A DNA stretch of 64,000 nt from Utricularia gibba (taxonomy: Eukaryota > Streptophyta > Magnoliopsida > Lamiales > Lentibulariaceae), in the NCBI GenBank assembly GCA_002189035.1, contig NEEC01000018.1, positions 434,001 through 498,000 of the forward strand, written 5' to 3'. The notes under the pieces are model-generated. The model did not search any database, had not been told where the DNA came from, and saw only the letters and a list, made by a program, of their open reading frames with translations. Below, piece by piece: positions 51,320-62,885 of this stretch. Position 1 is the first letter of the stretch. Each line of letters opens with the position of its first letter. The translations under genes and the position numbers were made by a program.

Positions 51320-51890
51320 TAGGAAAATCATGGTGTTGCAACCACCGGATCGTCTAACAGATGTTGCGTTCATCCACAACCTATGGATGTAACATGCAGT
51401 GGAGAAAAAGTTTGACTTGGAAATGATTGAAAAGTAGTGTGTGAGACACAATCCATACAACATTTGCTACATCTTCTTGCGAATTAACATGAAATAAGCT
51501 TTTCTATATATATATAATCCTCATTTTCCATCAGAATATATGTCAATTTGAGTTATCTCTATGTCTTGTAGGGGCCACTGCACCCTTGTCATATTGTGCA
51601 ATTTTGGAGAGAAATATCAACGGTGTGTCCTCATCTTGGATTCGATATATAGCATGTCTACTCATATAACAATTGATCTTTGGAAGAAAGTAATGTATTT
51701 TTGTACCTTGTGTTATATTGTGTTTTATTATTAATCTTTATTAGTCTTTTTGTTATGCATGATCTATAGATTAGTGGACCTCATTTTTAAAGTGATTAGG
51801 ATGACAATTGTGTGAAGAAGTTTGAGTTGCCTATTTTTTTGCTAGAGATTTGTATGACTTTGCTAATATTATTTTTTTATTTATTTTAAT
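51320..51890 (+). pseudogene. Ulp1-like protease exons inside the gypsy element (MULE 4 relic)
   Basis: The stretch 51572-51689, after an acceptor-like TTGTAG, reads GHCTLVILCNFGEK followed by CVLILDSI, matching the His and Asp motifs of the Ulp1 exons in MULE 1 (SHWYLVILCN, LIVLDSL) and MULE 2 (GHYDLAIFCN, VLVLNSL). An upstream segment (about 51325-51490, ending YNICYIFLRIN) corresponds to the preceding exon (KNYIIIPIWM in MULE 2) with two stops. The Gln/Cys exon could not be recognised. It is probably a remnant of a Ulp1-bearing MULE that landed in the retrotransposon. Confidence 0.65.
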
Positions 51891-52554
51891 GTCGATCAAC
51901 ATATAAGTCACTAAACAAAACGGTGCAATTGAGTGTAGGATTTATGCATATGGACATCTTCCTCTAACAAGCTTCTAACATCTACATTATCAAAACACAC
52001 TTCATGTTTGTAAGTAATTTTCAAAATTTTGTTGGTCATTTTATTATTAGGTATTATTAATATGTTATATAGATGGTGTGAGATTGGTTCGTTGAAGAAG
52101 ATGTTTGTGAATTTGTGAAATTGATAGGAATTCTTTGTAGATCTAAGAATAGATAAGCTGATAAATTTTTTTTTGAATATCATTGTAATAAAATCAAATT
52201 TCATATCAAATAAATTTATAACTTCTACTATTCACAAATACAAGTTCAAAAAATATGCATAGTGGTTTTCGGAGTCGATCACAAGGAATGAATGCTTACT
52301 ATGTGTTATAGTTTATGCAGGATTACAGAATAATTTCAATTTTAGTCTCAGGTTGAATTAATAGTAACAAACAAACTTCTTAAGTAAGGTCAAGTTACAA
52401 ATCAAAAAATAACAAGTGCTGGTTTTAAGTACGGGATAATACTAAGATGCTTCAAGAATGTGCAGGTGACGTGTTACTAAGGTCTCTAATTTAATATGCC
52501 ATTTCTAAAACAATTTTTCCTTGTGTTTTTTTGGTGATATACTAGTATATAGCA

Positions 52555-54530
52555 TAAATCTTGAAGAGCACATCAACCACCTAATATTGATGTTTCAAAA
52601 CTTACAAAAGAATCAATTTTTTGTGAAGGTTTCTAAGTATATTTTCTACAACGAACAATTGAACTATATGGGTTATGTGATTAGTTCACATGGAATATAG
52701 GTTGATCAAAGCAAAGTTGAGGCTATACTCCAATGGAAATACCTCATACTTTGAAGGGTTTAAAGGGATTTCTAGGATTAGCTAGATATTACAAGAAATT
52801 TGTTACACTTTGGAAGTATCTAAAGACCATTGATTGCCATGCTCAACAAAAATAATATTCAATGCACTTTAGAGGCTGAAAGATCATTTGAGAAATTAAA
52901 AGAAGCCCTCACTCAATCCCCTATCCTAGTTGCTTCTAATTTCAATGAAGAGACTATTATCGAATATGATGCATCAAACCATTGCATTGGGACTGTGCTT
53001 CATCATGATCATCATCTAGTCGCTCGCTTCAGTAAAATACTAACTGACAAACATCAAGGATGTGCTACTTATGAAAAGGAGTTGATAGGAATTGTTTAGG
53101 CTATCAAGCATTGGCACAATTATTTATGAGGGAGGTATTTTACTATTAGAACCGATCACATAAGCTTGGAATTCGTTACTCAACAATCATTTTCTACACC
53201 ATTTCAACATAAATGGATGAGAAAATAGCTTGGTTATGATTTCAGTATAGATTGCCGACCAGGAAAGAAGAATAAGGTAGTTGATACCTTGTCTTGTAAG
53301 GAAGGAAGATTATGTGATGGAAATAGCTTCTATATTGATATCTCAATTGGAGCTGATGGATGATATCAGAAAAATGAATCAAGATCAACCACAATTACAG
53401 AAGATTGCTGCTAAAATATAGGAAGGTCTCCACAACTAACTCTAAAAATTCCAAAGAGGGCTGATTTACTATAAGAATCATATATATGTTGAAGCAAGAA
53501 CTCCTTTCACTGATAAGATTGTTGAAGCGATACACAACTACTTCCATGAAGGAATTCATAAGACTCTAATTAAGTCAAGAGAGATTTTTACTAGAAGGAG
53601 ATGAACCTCCAAGTGCAAGAATATGTGCAAAAGTATGAGATCTGTCAAAAAAGTAAGAGTGAGCAATGAAGGAGCATTGCAACTTTTATCTATTCTAGAA
53701 TTGATTTGATCTGAGATATCCATGGATTTTATCAAAGGGCTCTTTATTTCTAAAGGTCATTCAGGTTGTGTTTGACAAGCTATCTAAATATGCACATTTT
53801 CTATCCCTATCTCATCCTTACATAGCCATATATGTGGAAAACTTTTCTTTGAAATTTTTTTTAAGTTGCGAGAAGTGCCTGAGGTCATTGTCAATGATCG
53901 AGACACAACCTTAACTAATTTGTTTTGGAAAGAGTTGTTTGAATTGTCTGGGACCAGATTGAACTATACTATGGCATATCACCCTCAAAGTGATGACTGA
54001 ATTGAGGTGTTGAACAAGATTTTAGATACTTATCTCAATTGTTTTTTTGGTGATAGTCCTAATAAATAGGAAAACTGGCTTTCATAAGTTGAGTACATTT
54101 ATAATATGAGCTATCATAGTTCGATTGAATTTTTTCCATTTGAAATTGTTTATGATCGACCACCACCAACAATGATTTGTTATGATGGTCAAGCTAGAGT
54201 GACTGCTGTGGATATTGAACTCAAGAATAGAGATGAAATGTTAGTTATGCCCAAAGATAGATTGCATTAAAGTCAACAACTCATGAAATTTTATTTTGAT
54301 AAGAAACATAAAGAATTACAATTTTCTATAGGAGAAGTGGTCTGGCTCAAGCTGCCTATACCTCAACAAAGGACAATAACTAAATTTTCCAAACTCCACC
54401 ACAAATATTTTGTTCCTTTCATAGTTATTGAAAAGATTGGAAAATTCGCCCAATTTTCCATGTGTCTAAGCTTAAGAAATACATTTGAAATCTTTTCTCT
54501 TCCTTGTTATTCTTCAGTTAACTCCTAAAA
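52555..54530 (+). pseudogene. Gypsy pol remnant: RT tail, RNase H, integrase
   Basis: Reads in order: RT tail (YMGYVISSHGI, about 52668); RNase H with EYDASNHCIGTVLHHD (52964-53010) and YEKELIGIV; TDHISLEFV; RPGKKNKVVDTLS (about 53260-53300); integrase zinc finger and core (VIVNDRDTTLTNLFWKELF near 53890; YHPQSDD near 53975); and a C-terminal domain (KLHHKYFVPFIVIEKIGKFA near 54395). About a dozen stops and shifts. Confidence 0.88.
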
Positions 54531-54685
54531 TTAATTTGCCGCTGCCCTAGGTTGTTGTGGAATTTAGAGGAATTCCTTCAAAGCATGAAGCCTTGATTCA
54601 TCGGAAAAATCAATCCCCTATTGAGGTTACTTTGAAACATCCGTTGAGCTTGCTTAAGCACTTTCCTGAGTTGGACATTCCAATT

Positions 54686-54698
54686 GAAGTAAGGGGAA
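54686..54698 (+). other. Polypurine tract of the 49-55 kb gypsy element
   Basis: GAAGTAAGGGGAA directly abuts the TG start of the 3' LTR. Confidence 0.75.
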
Positions 54699-55061
54699 TG
54701 TCATATGGGATAAACCATCTTCAGAAGAAGTTACTAATATGTCAGAGGAGGAAAGGGATACACATATTGCAAACACAAATGAGGTGCCTAAAGAAAAGAA
54801 AGGATAGATAGAGAAGATGAGACTTGTCGATAATGCCAAGGAGCTAGTTATCTATTCTCATTGAAACAAGAACCAGATGGTTGCTAGTACTACAATTTAT
54901 ATTTCTAGTCATATTGATAAGTATGGTAATGGGATGTATGAGGAAGAAGAAGAGCTGTTTACCTCGACTCATTTCCACACATAAATTGACCAGGTGTGGG
55001 CTTTTTTTCATAATTCCTCCAATGAATGAAATATCATTGTCCCATTCACAAACCTCACACA
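54699..55061 (+). repeat. 3' LTR of the 49-55 kb gypsy element
   Basis: Begins TGTCATATGGGATAAACC right after the polypurine tract and ends CTCACACA. It is longer than the 5' LTR by about 150 bp in the middle. Confidence 0.78.
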
Positions 55062-55356
55062 TCGTAGCATGACCATTGCATTGGAACCATGCAACAAGTT
55101 GGGTTTTTTCATTGAAGGCTATTATGCTCACTTATTTCAAATCCAAACTTTCTAGCAATAGGGTCGACATGATGATTCAATGTTGGTTGATGAATTCAAT
55201 TTATTAGGAATTGGTTGGTAATTTCAGAAAGTAAATTGATATCCAAGTTGGGAGGCCCCTATGCACGAAGAGCTTTTAGCTCATGTAATCACACTTGGGA
55301 CATTGTTGACTTATTGGTAGGGCAGCATGCCATTCAATAAAAATGATTATATATGG

Positions 55357-56003
55357 TGAAGTTAAAATCCAATGGCACCTTTGATCATCGCAAAGCTCAA
55401 TTAGTGGCAAAGGGTGATACTCAAGTTGAGGGTATAGATTATTTTGAGATTTACCTATTGGTGGCCAAGATGGTCTTCATTTAGCTTTTTTTGGCATTGA
55501 TCGTTGACAAGAATGATCACTTGTACTAAATGGGTGTCAACAATGCCTTTCTTCATCTACTCTCAACAAAACACATACATGCATCTCTTAGAAAGTTATT
55601 TTTGCTCCATCTCAACTCAAGTGTGTTTGCTTATCTTCTTGTCAATGAAATTTGATGCTCACCACTTATCTTCTTTTTCAAGGTTTCACTCAATCATATG
55701 GTGATGCTTATCTCTTTCTAAAACACTCGAATGATATTTAATTGACAGATTTCATTTATCTGCTATTGAAGAACCTACAATTGGTTTGCACACTACATTT
55801 ATCATTAAAGATCTTAGTCTTGTCTCATTATTTCTTGGAGTGGAAGTGCGCTAATGCTCTACGGATATGTTTTTAAGCCAACATAAGTATGTGTAGGAAA
55901 TCTTACAGGCTTTTGGACAACTTCCTTCAAAAGGACCGACTACTCCACTCCATTTGGATGAACCGACTTCTATATCTCAGTTTCACAAGATTGGACTTGT
56001 CCT
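55357..56003 (+). pseudogene. Ty1/copia reverse-transcriptase relic
   Basis: The clear copia RT signature KSNGTFDHRKAQLVAKG, TQVEGIDYFE and VAKMV is followed by VDKNDHLY and a GVNNAFLH-like motif with stops, then FLGVEVR, MFLSQHKYV and EILQAFGQLPSKGPTTPLHLD near 55830-55960. Frames shift several times and the YVDD box is gone. No LTRs were recognised. Confidence 0.85.
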
Positions 56004-56859
56004 TTGATGACGCATATTTTCTTAGCATTTTATAATACAAAACTATAATGTTTTGTTGTGATTGGACTGAAAATATTTTTGCAAAGTACACTTCCTATTT
56101 CTATTCTTGTTTTCGACAAAAATAATTTTTGAGTATAGTTAAAAATAAAGCATAAGTGGAAATAATAAAACAACTACTTCTAATTTTCATTTCTATTTCT
56201 ATCAAGAAATTCTTGAAAATATATTTCACCTTACGCTTGGGCTTCTTTGAAAAGATCATCATACACTCAACAATCCACTAAACAATTTCTTAAATTTTTA
56301 TCTGAGATGGCCATTCCTAGAATAATCCCACATTTTTTTATCAGAGACGACCAATCCTCATGGCGGCGAAATAACTACTGGCCTTTGTTCCCTCGATTCC
56401 TTCTCTCTTTCTCTATCGGGTGCAAATATAATATGAGGAAGGAGCTGTTTCACATGGGTTTCGGGGTAATAAGAGTTTAGTATAAATAGAGGTCCGTTTT
56501 GCAATAAATTCTAAGTACTTTTTATAGTTATAACAGATTTCTAGGCTTGCTTTGAAGATCGAACTTTTTTATCACATGGGTTTCATTTTAGAATGGTTGT
56601 TGAGAAAATTGTAGTCGATTTTAATGGTTCCTCATTTTTTTAGATGTTTCTTTATTAAAGAAGTGCAAATATGATGATGACAGTGATGCCTATGGGTGAA
56701 TTTTTGGAGCTATTGTGTTATTTTTTTATTTTCTCATTATGAATTCTTTTGTTTTACTTATCATTATAACAGTGCAAACATCATGAATACAAGCAATTAG
56801 AAAAGAAAAAAAGTGTTCTTGGTGGTAGAACTTCCACCATTTCCACAAGCATAAAAGAA
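56004..56859. other. Spacer, no gene seen
   Basis: AT-rich. A repeated WPLF-like and ATCAGAGA-type tract near 56290-56400 has no coding meaning that I recognise. Confidence 0.5.
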
Positions 56860-57720
56860 AAATTTTATTGGCATGATGTTAGCATAGAAATGTATTTGAA
56901 ACTTGCACTGGAGGAATTGGAAAAGGGAAATATGCGGAAGGATGGGAGAACCTTCAAAAAGGAATGAATACAGTATGAAATTATCAATTTGACGTGATTC
57001 AAATCAAGAACAAGTGGAATACTCTTCTAAAATACTGAAGTTGCTATAGAGGATTGACCAAAATGACTGGGATAGATTGAGGTGAGAATGGTTGGACTAT
57101 CAAGATGAATGCCGATTGGTGGAATCTTCGTATTCAGGTTACTATGATTTGTTGTTGATCTTTTTTGAGTTTTGTTTTTAACAACATACAGTTTCTCTGA
57201 GTTTTGCTAGTTTTATTTGTTTTTTTTTTCTTGGTTTGTTTTCGTTTGATGCTGATTTTGCATTTAGTTTTTATTGTTTTCTTTTTTTTGGCTCTCACAT
57301 TGCAAGTGGTTGGGTTTTCAAATGAAGCAATAAACTTGTATAAAGTATTTCATTTTATAAATTAAAAGTTGAGAATTATTATTATTTAATCTCCATTTTA
57401 TTAATATAAGAGGCTTCCTTTATTTTTCAGTTTTTACAAAGATATGAATTTTTGTTTGTTTTTCATTTCTTGCATTAATGGTGAAAATTAATGGGTGTTA
57501 TTATATGTAACGGATGCTACTTATTATTGTAGTTATATTTTGTTTTGATTTGTTTGTTCATTTATTTTATATTATTCGTGACATTATTTTTTTCATGTAG
57601 TAAAATGCTCTTAATGCAAAATTCAAGGACACGCCTCCAATGTTTGCAAAACTATATCAAGTTATTTGACTCTATTGTTGAACATGCACTTGAACATTAT
57701 GTCTCTAATGGTGATCTGCA
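56860..57720 (+). pseudogene. Myb/SANT-like DNA-binding domain relic (Harbinger-partner / LIMYB type)
   Basis: From 56860, FYWHDVSIEMYLKLALEELEKGNM, then decayed IKNKWNTLLKY (about 57000-57040) and MNADWWNLRIQ before a GT donor at 57138. This is the pattern of plant Myb/SANT-like domains found in PIF/Harbinger ORF1 proteins and LIMYB-type relatives. A following exon-like piece at 57604-57665 (NALNAKFKDTPPMFAKLY) fits the conserved region after the domain. Stops in the domain make it a relic. Confidence 0.6.
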
Positions 57721-58906
57721 ACAAAACAATTCATAATCTGAAGAATCTAATGGTGAGAATGCACCAATTATGGGACTGGTTGATATAAATCATATGAAGC
57801 TACCTCAAAATAAAGAGAGACAAGACCAACAATCTACACCTACAATGGGACCGTAGAAATAGTGATCATGTAGCTACTTCTTCAAAAAGATGGCAAAAGC
57901 TTCTGAGACAATATCATCATTGGCATTGGAGCAACCATGTGCCACTTAACCTACAATTTGAGCTGTTTGTAGAAAGTTCACTTTGATGAATGTTGGCAAA
58001 AGATGACAATTTGAGTTGTTTGGAGCAATCATGTGCCACTTAAATGGCATTGATAAACGTTTAGAATGGGTTGCTAAATGTCACGGTTTAGCACATTCAA
58101 CGCATCAAAAGAAATTTATAAATTTAGTTATTTTACTACACAAATTCTAGGAATTAATGTAGTGTGGTAAGCAAAGATAGAATCCACAGGAAATGGTTCC
58201 AATTTCCTGAAGTTTATCACATTTACTAAAAACAAGGAGTTTTATGGGGGTTTAGCTCTAATGCGTGTAAAATATAAAATAGCAGTAGTTGAAATAAACT
58301 AGTTGCAGAAATGAAAAGGCATTGAAAATTAACGTGAATATGCATAAAACATAAAATAAAAGTGAATTAGCTGGGTTTCATACTAGGATTTGGCTCTTGT
58401 GTCACTCAAAAGAGCCCATAGGCTTAAACCCAACTTTAAAATGCTCAAAAATAGAGCAAGGGTTTGTAGTAACAGTAAAAAGCATGTTAAACTTAGAACT
58501 AAACACAAAAAGGTTAAACATGAACATATTCATAAGCTAAAATAAGGTCTAAAGAAGATTTCCCGTTCACAACTAAGTACCAAAAACATGCAGAAAGCAT
58601 GAAAACGATACATTAACAATAGCAAGTTCAACACAGAAATGGAGGTGCAGAAAAATGCAAATAAAAGTGTCAGTCTGCTTGTGTGGGCTATAGATCTGCT
58701 GGGAATCAAATTTTTGGACGGACAGCTGGTGTAGAAATGTAGATCTGGAGGTCGCTGGAGAAACACAGTTCTCCTCACTCCCAGTCCGCTACTGTGCGCT
58801 CTCCCCATCTCTACTGTTCGCTGGAGATAATTTAGCACACTAAACAACATTTATCCCTACAAAATATACTTAAAAACATATATAAAAATACAATAAAAAC
58901 GGTGTT
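57721..58906. other. Repeat-like spacer before MULE 2
   Basis: No gene recognised. From about 58080 to 58870 the sequence looks like a non-coding repeat, bounded by similar TTTAGCACA(T/C) tracts at 58087 and 58831, but no ends or duplication could be established. No terminal repeat for the following MULE was found here. Confidence 0.4.
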
Positions 58907-61591
58907 ATGAGGCATACGTTTGGAGGATTTTTCACACAAGATGGAAAGGGTAGTAGTATCGAAAATGTAGAGGCTACTTGTGAGGGAGAGTGTGGTGATG
59001 AAGATGGAGAGGATGTAGTTGATGAAGAGGCATTGTATGATTTTGACTATAAAATTCTTCCTGATTATAATGGTGATGATAAAGCAATCAATCATACAGA
59101 GATGGCTATTGAGGTAGTAGGAGCAGGTATTTTATTAGGCACTCTAGACTATGCTGATGACATTGGGTGTATTGATTCAAATGTTGGTCATGTTAGTAGT
59201 AGTGATGATGATTTACCATGTGAAAATGAATATAGTGAGGAGGGGTTGGAAGAAGATGATGATAACAAACTAGGATACTTCAATCCTAACTTTAATTATA
59301 AAGATAATGCAAAACATTTAAATATAAAGATGGTGAAGATGTGAAGGAAGAACCATCAATTATTACAGATGAAGGAGGGAGCCAAGTGGTAGAAGAAAAT
59401 CTAAAATGGTTTAATATTGACCTTGGATGGACTATTCAAGAGTTAGAGTAAGTCGAAGATCATGATTGATTTGTTATTAATTATCTTTATTATATATTGT
59501 GTTTCATTAAAGTGCTTTCGAAATGCAAGGTTGGCACTTGCTTTACTAGAAAAGATACAAGCTAAGAAACAATTAGAAGATTATTGTGTGAAGAAAGGTA
59601 TTGAATGGAAGTTTATGAAAAATGATGAGTGACGATTGATTTTGATTTGTAAATTCAAGGGCTGTTCTTGGAAGGTTATTGTTAAGAGAAAAGAGTATTG
59701 TTGTTGGCTTGTTGAAGAGGTCTCTGATCATTGTAATGAATGTGTGCCTCATTCAAATAATAGGTCGGTTAGACCACAGCGGATTGGGCGAAAATATTTC
59801 CAAAAGATTATGAATCAACCAAAGTATCCACTGAAAGCTTTTTGTCGTGACATTCAAACAGATTACAACCTTCAATGTGCACCTCACACAATCAGAAGAG
59901 GTAGAGAGTATGCCCGGAAGTTGAGTACATGTTTTGAAGTTTCAGAATTTGTTAAATTACGTTTGTATGTGGCCCAATATAAGCAGTCGAATCTTGGAGC
60001 AACCATTGAAATCTTAGAGTGTCGTGATGGTGATTCCATTGATTGATTAATGTGCGCAGGCGTCTACTTTTGTCCAAAGGTATGTTTTTTATTCTTTTTG
60101 TTATTGGGTAAAAGTATGGATTGATTTTCTTCAAAATTTGTTGTTCACAAATTGCTTACACATAGGCTTGTAGAGATGGCTTTGCATTAAGTGAGAGGAA
60201 AGTGATTGGAGTTGATGGATCACACTTGTTGTCTAATGTACAAAGGAAGTTACTAGTGGCAACTACATGTGACCCAAACAATGGAGTGTATCCCTTGGCA
60301 TGGGGAGTAGTCGGAGAGGAGACATACAAGAGTTGGAAGTGGTTCCTTCGATTGTTTGTCAAGGATTATGGTATAACCAACGAGAACTCATCAACATTCA
60401 CAGTAATTTCTGATCGAGGGACAGGGATTATTCCTGCCATTCAGCAAGTAATGCCGGGAATGCATGTAAGGTTTTATTTATTTTAAATAGTTAGCATGGG
60501 ATACACATGGTTTTTCATAACTTATTTCTTTGTGCATTCAGATTCGTTATTGTGTGGTCCATTTGCTAAAAAACATGAGAAGACATGTGAGGGTTGATCT
60601 ACATGACAGAGTTCGACAACTAGTATGGAATGCAACACGATCAACAACTCAAGCAGAGTTCAAGGAAGTAATATGAAAGTTAGAGGGGATTTGCCCTAAG
60701 GATCATGGTTATCTTTCAGCAATAAACCCCAAGTATTGGGTGCGAGCATATTTTCAAAAGAGCAACAAATGTCCTCTGCTTACGAATAATAATTCGGAAT
60801 CTCTGAATGCTGCATTGAAGAAAACCCGTGGCTTACCCTTCATCAACATGTTGGACAAGATCAATGATAAATTTGCAGAGTGGTTTGTTGAGAGGAGGCA
60901 GGGATCACTTAAGTGGCCTGGACCACTTGGGAATCGAATTGATGCGATTTTAGCAAGAAATGTTGCAGTTGGTAGAGATGGGTGGATAGAGATGGATGAT
61001 AGAGAAAACTTTCGATGGTCCCATGCCAATGACATCGTCACTCCGAGACTTAGAAATTGTTCATGTGATTGCGGAGAATGGCAAATCACAAGTTTGATTC
61101 TTTTCTGATCAGTTTTTTCATCTTTTTTGAAATATTTTTATCTATTATTCTTTCACATCCTAGGTATATCATGTAAGCATGCGTGTCAGGCTATTATTCA
61201 CATCAAAGGAACATTATTAGAGTTCGTGCATCCTTCTTACTTCAAGGTCAATTATGTAGCGATGTACGATGGTGATATCTATCGGTTACCAGGTGCCAAG
61301 CATTGGCCTCCAGATGATCTGCCTCCATTGTTGCCGCCACCTTGGAAGCATAGGAAGCCAGGACGTCTAGCTAAAAAACAAGCTTCACGGATGAAAAGTG
61401 TGTTTTGCAATGGTTGTGGTGAGAAAGGGCATAATCGTAGGAAATGCCTCAATAAAAAGATAGACGACGATACTAATGATATTGAGGAGCAAACTTGTGG
61501 CCCACCATCAGAAGACATAAATTCGACAAATGATGTCACTGAGGGGTCATGTAATGATGATCACTTGACGAAAGATGGATCTTGTCAATAG
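58907..61591 (+). pseudogene. MuDR-type transposase of MULE 2
   Basis: Starts with an acidic region (58907-59344), then has a frameshift near 59315 and an intron-like gap near 59450-59530. The MuDR N-terminal domain follows (about 59640-59760; CKFKGCSWKVIV). The DDE core keeps all three acidic positions: Asp in IGVDGSHLLSN (about 60205), Asp in VISDRGTG (about 60410) and Glu in NNNSESLNAALK (about 60790). A split SWIM finger (CSCDCGEW | ISCKHACQAI) crosses an intron at about 61090-61160. A knuckle (CNGCGEKGHNRRKC, about 61408-61450) is near the end at 61591. Stops at 59630 (TGA after KNDE) and 60674 (TGA in KEVI-KLEG) and the frameshift make it defective, but it is better preserved than MULE 1. 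Confidence 0.9.
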
Positions 61592-62006
61592 CAAGGAAAC
61601 AAGAGGAATCAACATGAACCCCAGGTATCTGAATAAGCGTTTACTTAATTTTAATCAATAATGTTCAATGTTGTACAATCATGAACACGTTAAACAACCA
61701 AAGCAAGATGCAACCAAACGGCGATCTGCCAAGCCCCAAAAGAAAACCAATGTCACCTTTCATTGTAGTTATGTTGAAGGAGGGGTTGTAAATATGAACA
61801 CCGGAAACAGGCAAGATGTGCAGGTGCAATAAGGCAAAATGGCAAAATTGAAAAGTGCACGAAATGAGCCAATCGCACCACATTTAAGAGTATATGGTTG
61901 TTTGTGGGATGATGTTTTACAATCTGTCATTGAGTAAGTAATGAGAAACAGTTTTTTCTAGCACATAATGATATTTGTTTCACGTTTTCTTATATTTTTA
62001 TGACAG

Positions 62007-62885
62007 AAAACTTGCTAAGAAGCAACCAAAGTCAAGGATGCGTGGAGTAGTTATTGTTGATGTATTGTGGTTTGGGAATGCAGCGGAGCGTAATTTTCAA
62101 CATAGGCTAATGCCAAATTGGCTTAAAAGGAATGAATCATGGAACAAGAACTACATAATTATTCCAATATGGATGGAGTAAGTAATGCTTATATGTATTT
62201 TGCTTTTGGTTTCATATAAGTCATATTATATGAACTTTATTTTCGTAGGGGCCATTATGATTTAGCTATATTCTGTAATTTGGGATGCAAAGAAAATCGA
62301 TGTGTTCTTGTACTTAATTCACTGCACTTAGACTACCAAAAAGGGCGTGAAGCTGCCATCCGCAGGTATTTTTTGTTTAGGATGATCCTAAATGACATAT
62401 AGGTTGGGTATCTAATTGATTTCACTTAGGTTGCTTTCTGTGATCCTCATAGCGAATGGGGAAACTGAGGAGGATGCTTTAAAGGTTTTGATTCATTGGC
62501 CTTTGATGAGTAATATGTAGTGATGTTGTTTCGCTTCATAGTACAAACGTTATTGTTGTGTTGATTTGACAGGTGCCTTTACAAGAGGGGGGATCTGAGT
62601 GTGGGATTTATACGTTGATGTACTTCGACTTATTCATAGCATAGAAACCGGAGAAATACATACTAGATGGTTATCCTCACTTTGTAAGTAATGACTTCTC
62701 ATAAGTATTTTAAATATCATTTCATATCATCTAGTAATTTATCTCTTATTTTATAGATGGTTCCGGAGTGGTTTACTGATGATGAAATTCGAAAGTTTGC
62801 ACAAGATATGCGAATTCCACGCCATCGACGCAACATTTCAGATGTGGGAACACAAGAGGGTGAAAAGATGGATTCTTATCTTTGA
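62007..62885 (+). pseudogene. Ulp1-like protease module of MULE 2
   Basis: Five exon-like blocks with GT-AG borders: 62007-62177, 62249-62365, 62430 to about 62486, 62573-62683 and 62757-62885. They match the MULE 1 module exon for exon. Catalytic His is in GHYDLAIFCN and the Gln and Cys are in VPLQEGGSECGIY, but the Asp position reads VLNSLH where the others have LDSL/LDYM, a probable Asp-to-Asn change. One stop (TAG near 62642) interrupts the Cys exon after FDLFIA. The final exon reads MVPEWFTDDEIRKFAQDM. Upstream, near 61870-61900, is APHLRVYG, the motif shared with MULE 3. Confidence 0.85.

Larger units (their letters stand above)
49164..55061 (+). mobile_element. Degenerate Ty3/gypsy LTR retrotransposon, about 5.9 kb
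   Basis: Defined by a 5' LTR (49164-49374), a PBS, a gag-like region, pol from the RT tail through integrase, a polypurine tract and a 3' LTR (54699-55061). The protease and most of the RT are missing; in their place (about 50170-52550) is unrelated sequence with Ulp1-like protease exons. Many stops. The flanking 5 bp (CATCC and TCGTA) do not match, so no target duplication is evident. Confidence 0.8.

Noticed and set aside
58081-58906. Left terminal repeat of MULE 2
   Set aside because: No stretch here pairs with sequence after 62885, and neither matches the MULE 1 repeats, so the element ends are left undefined.
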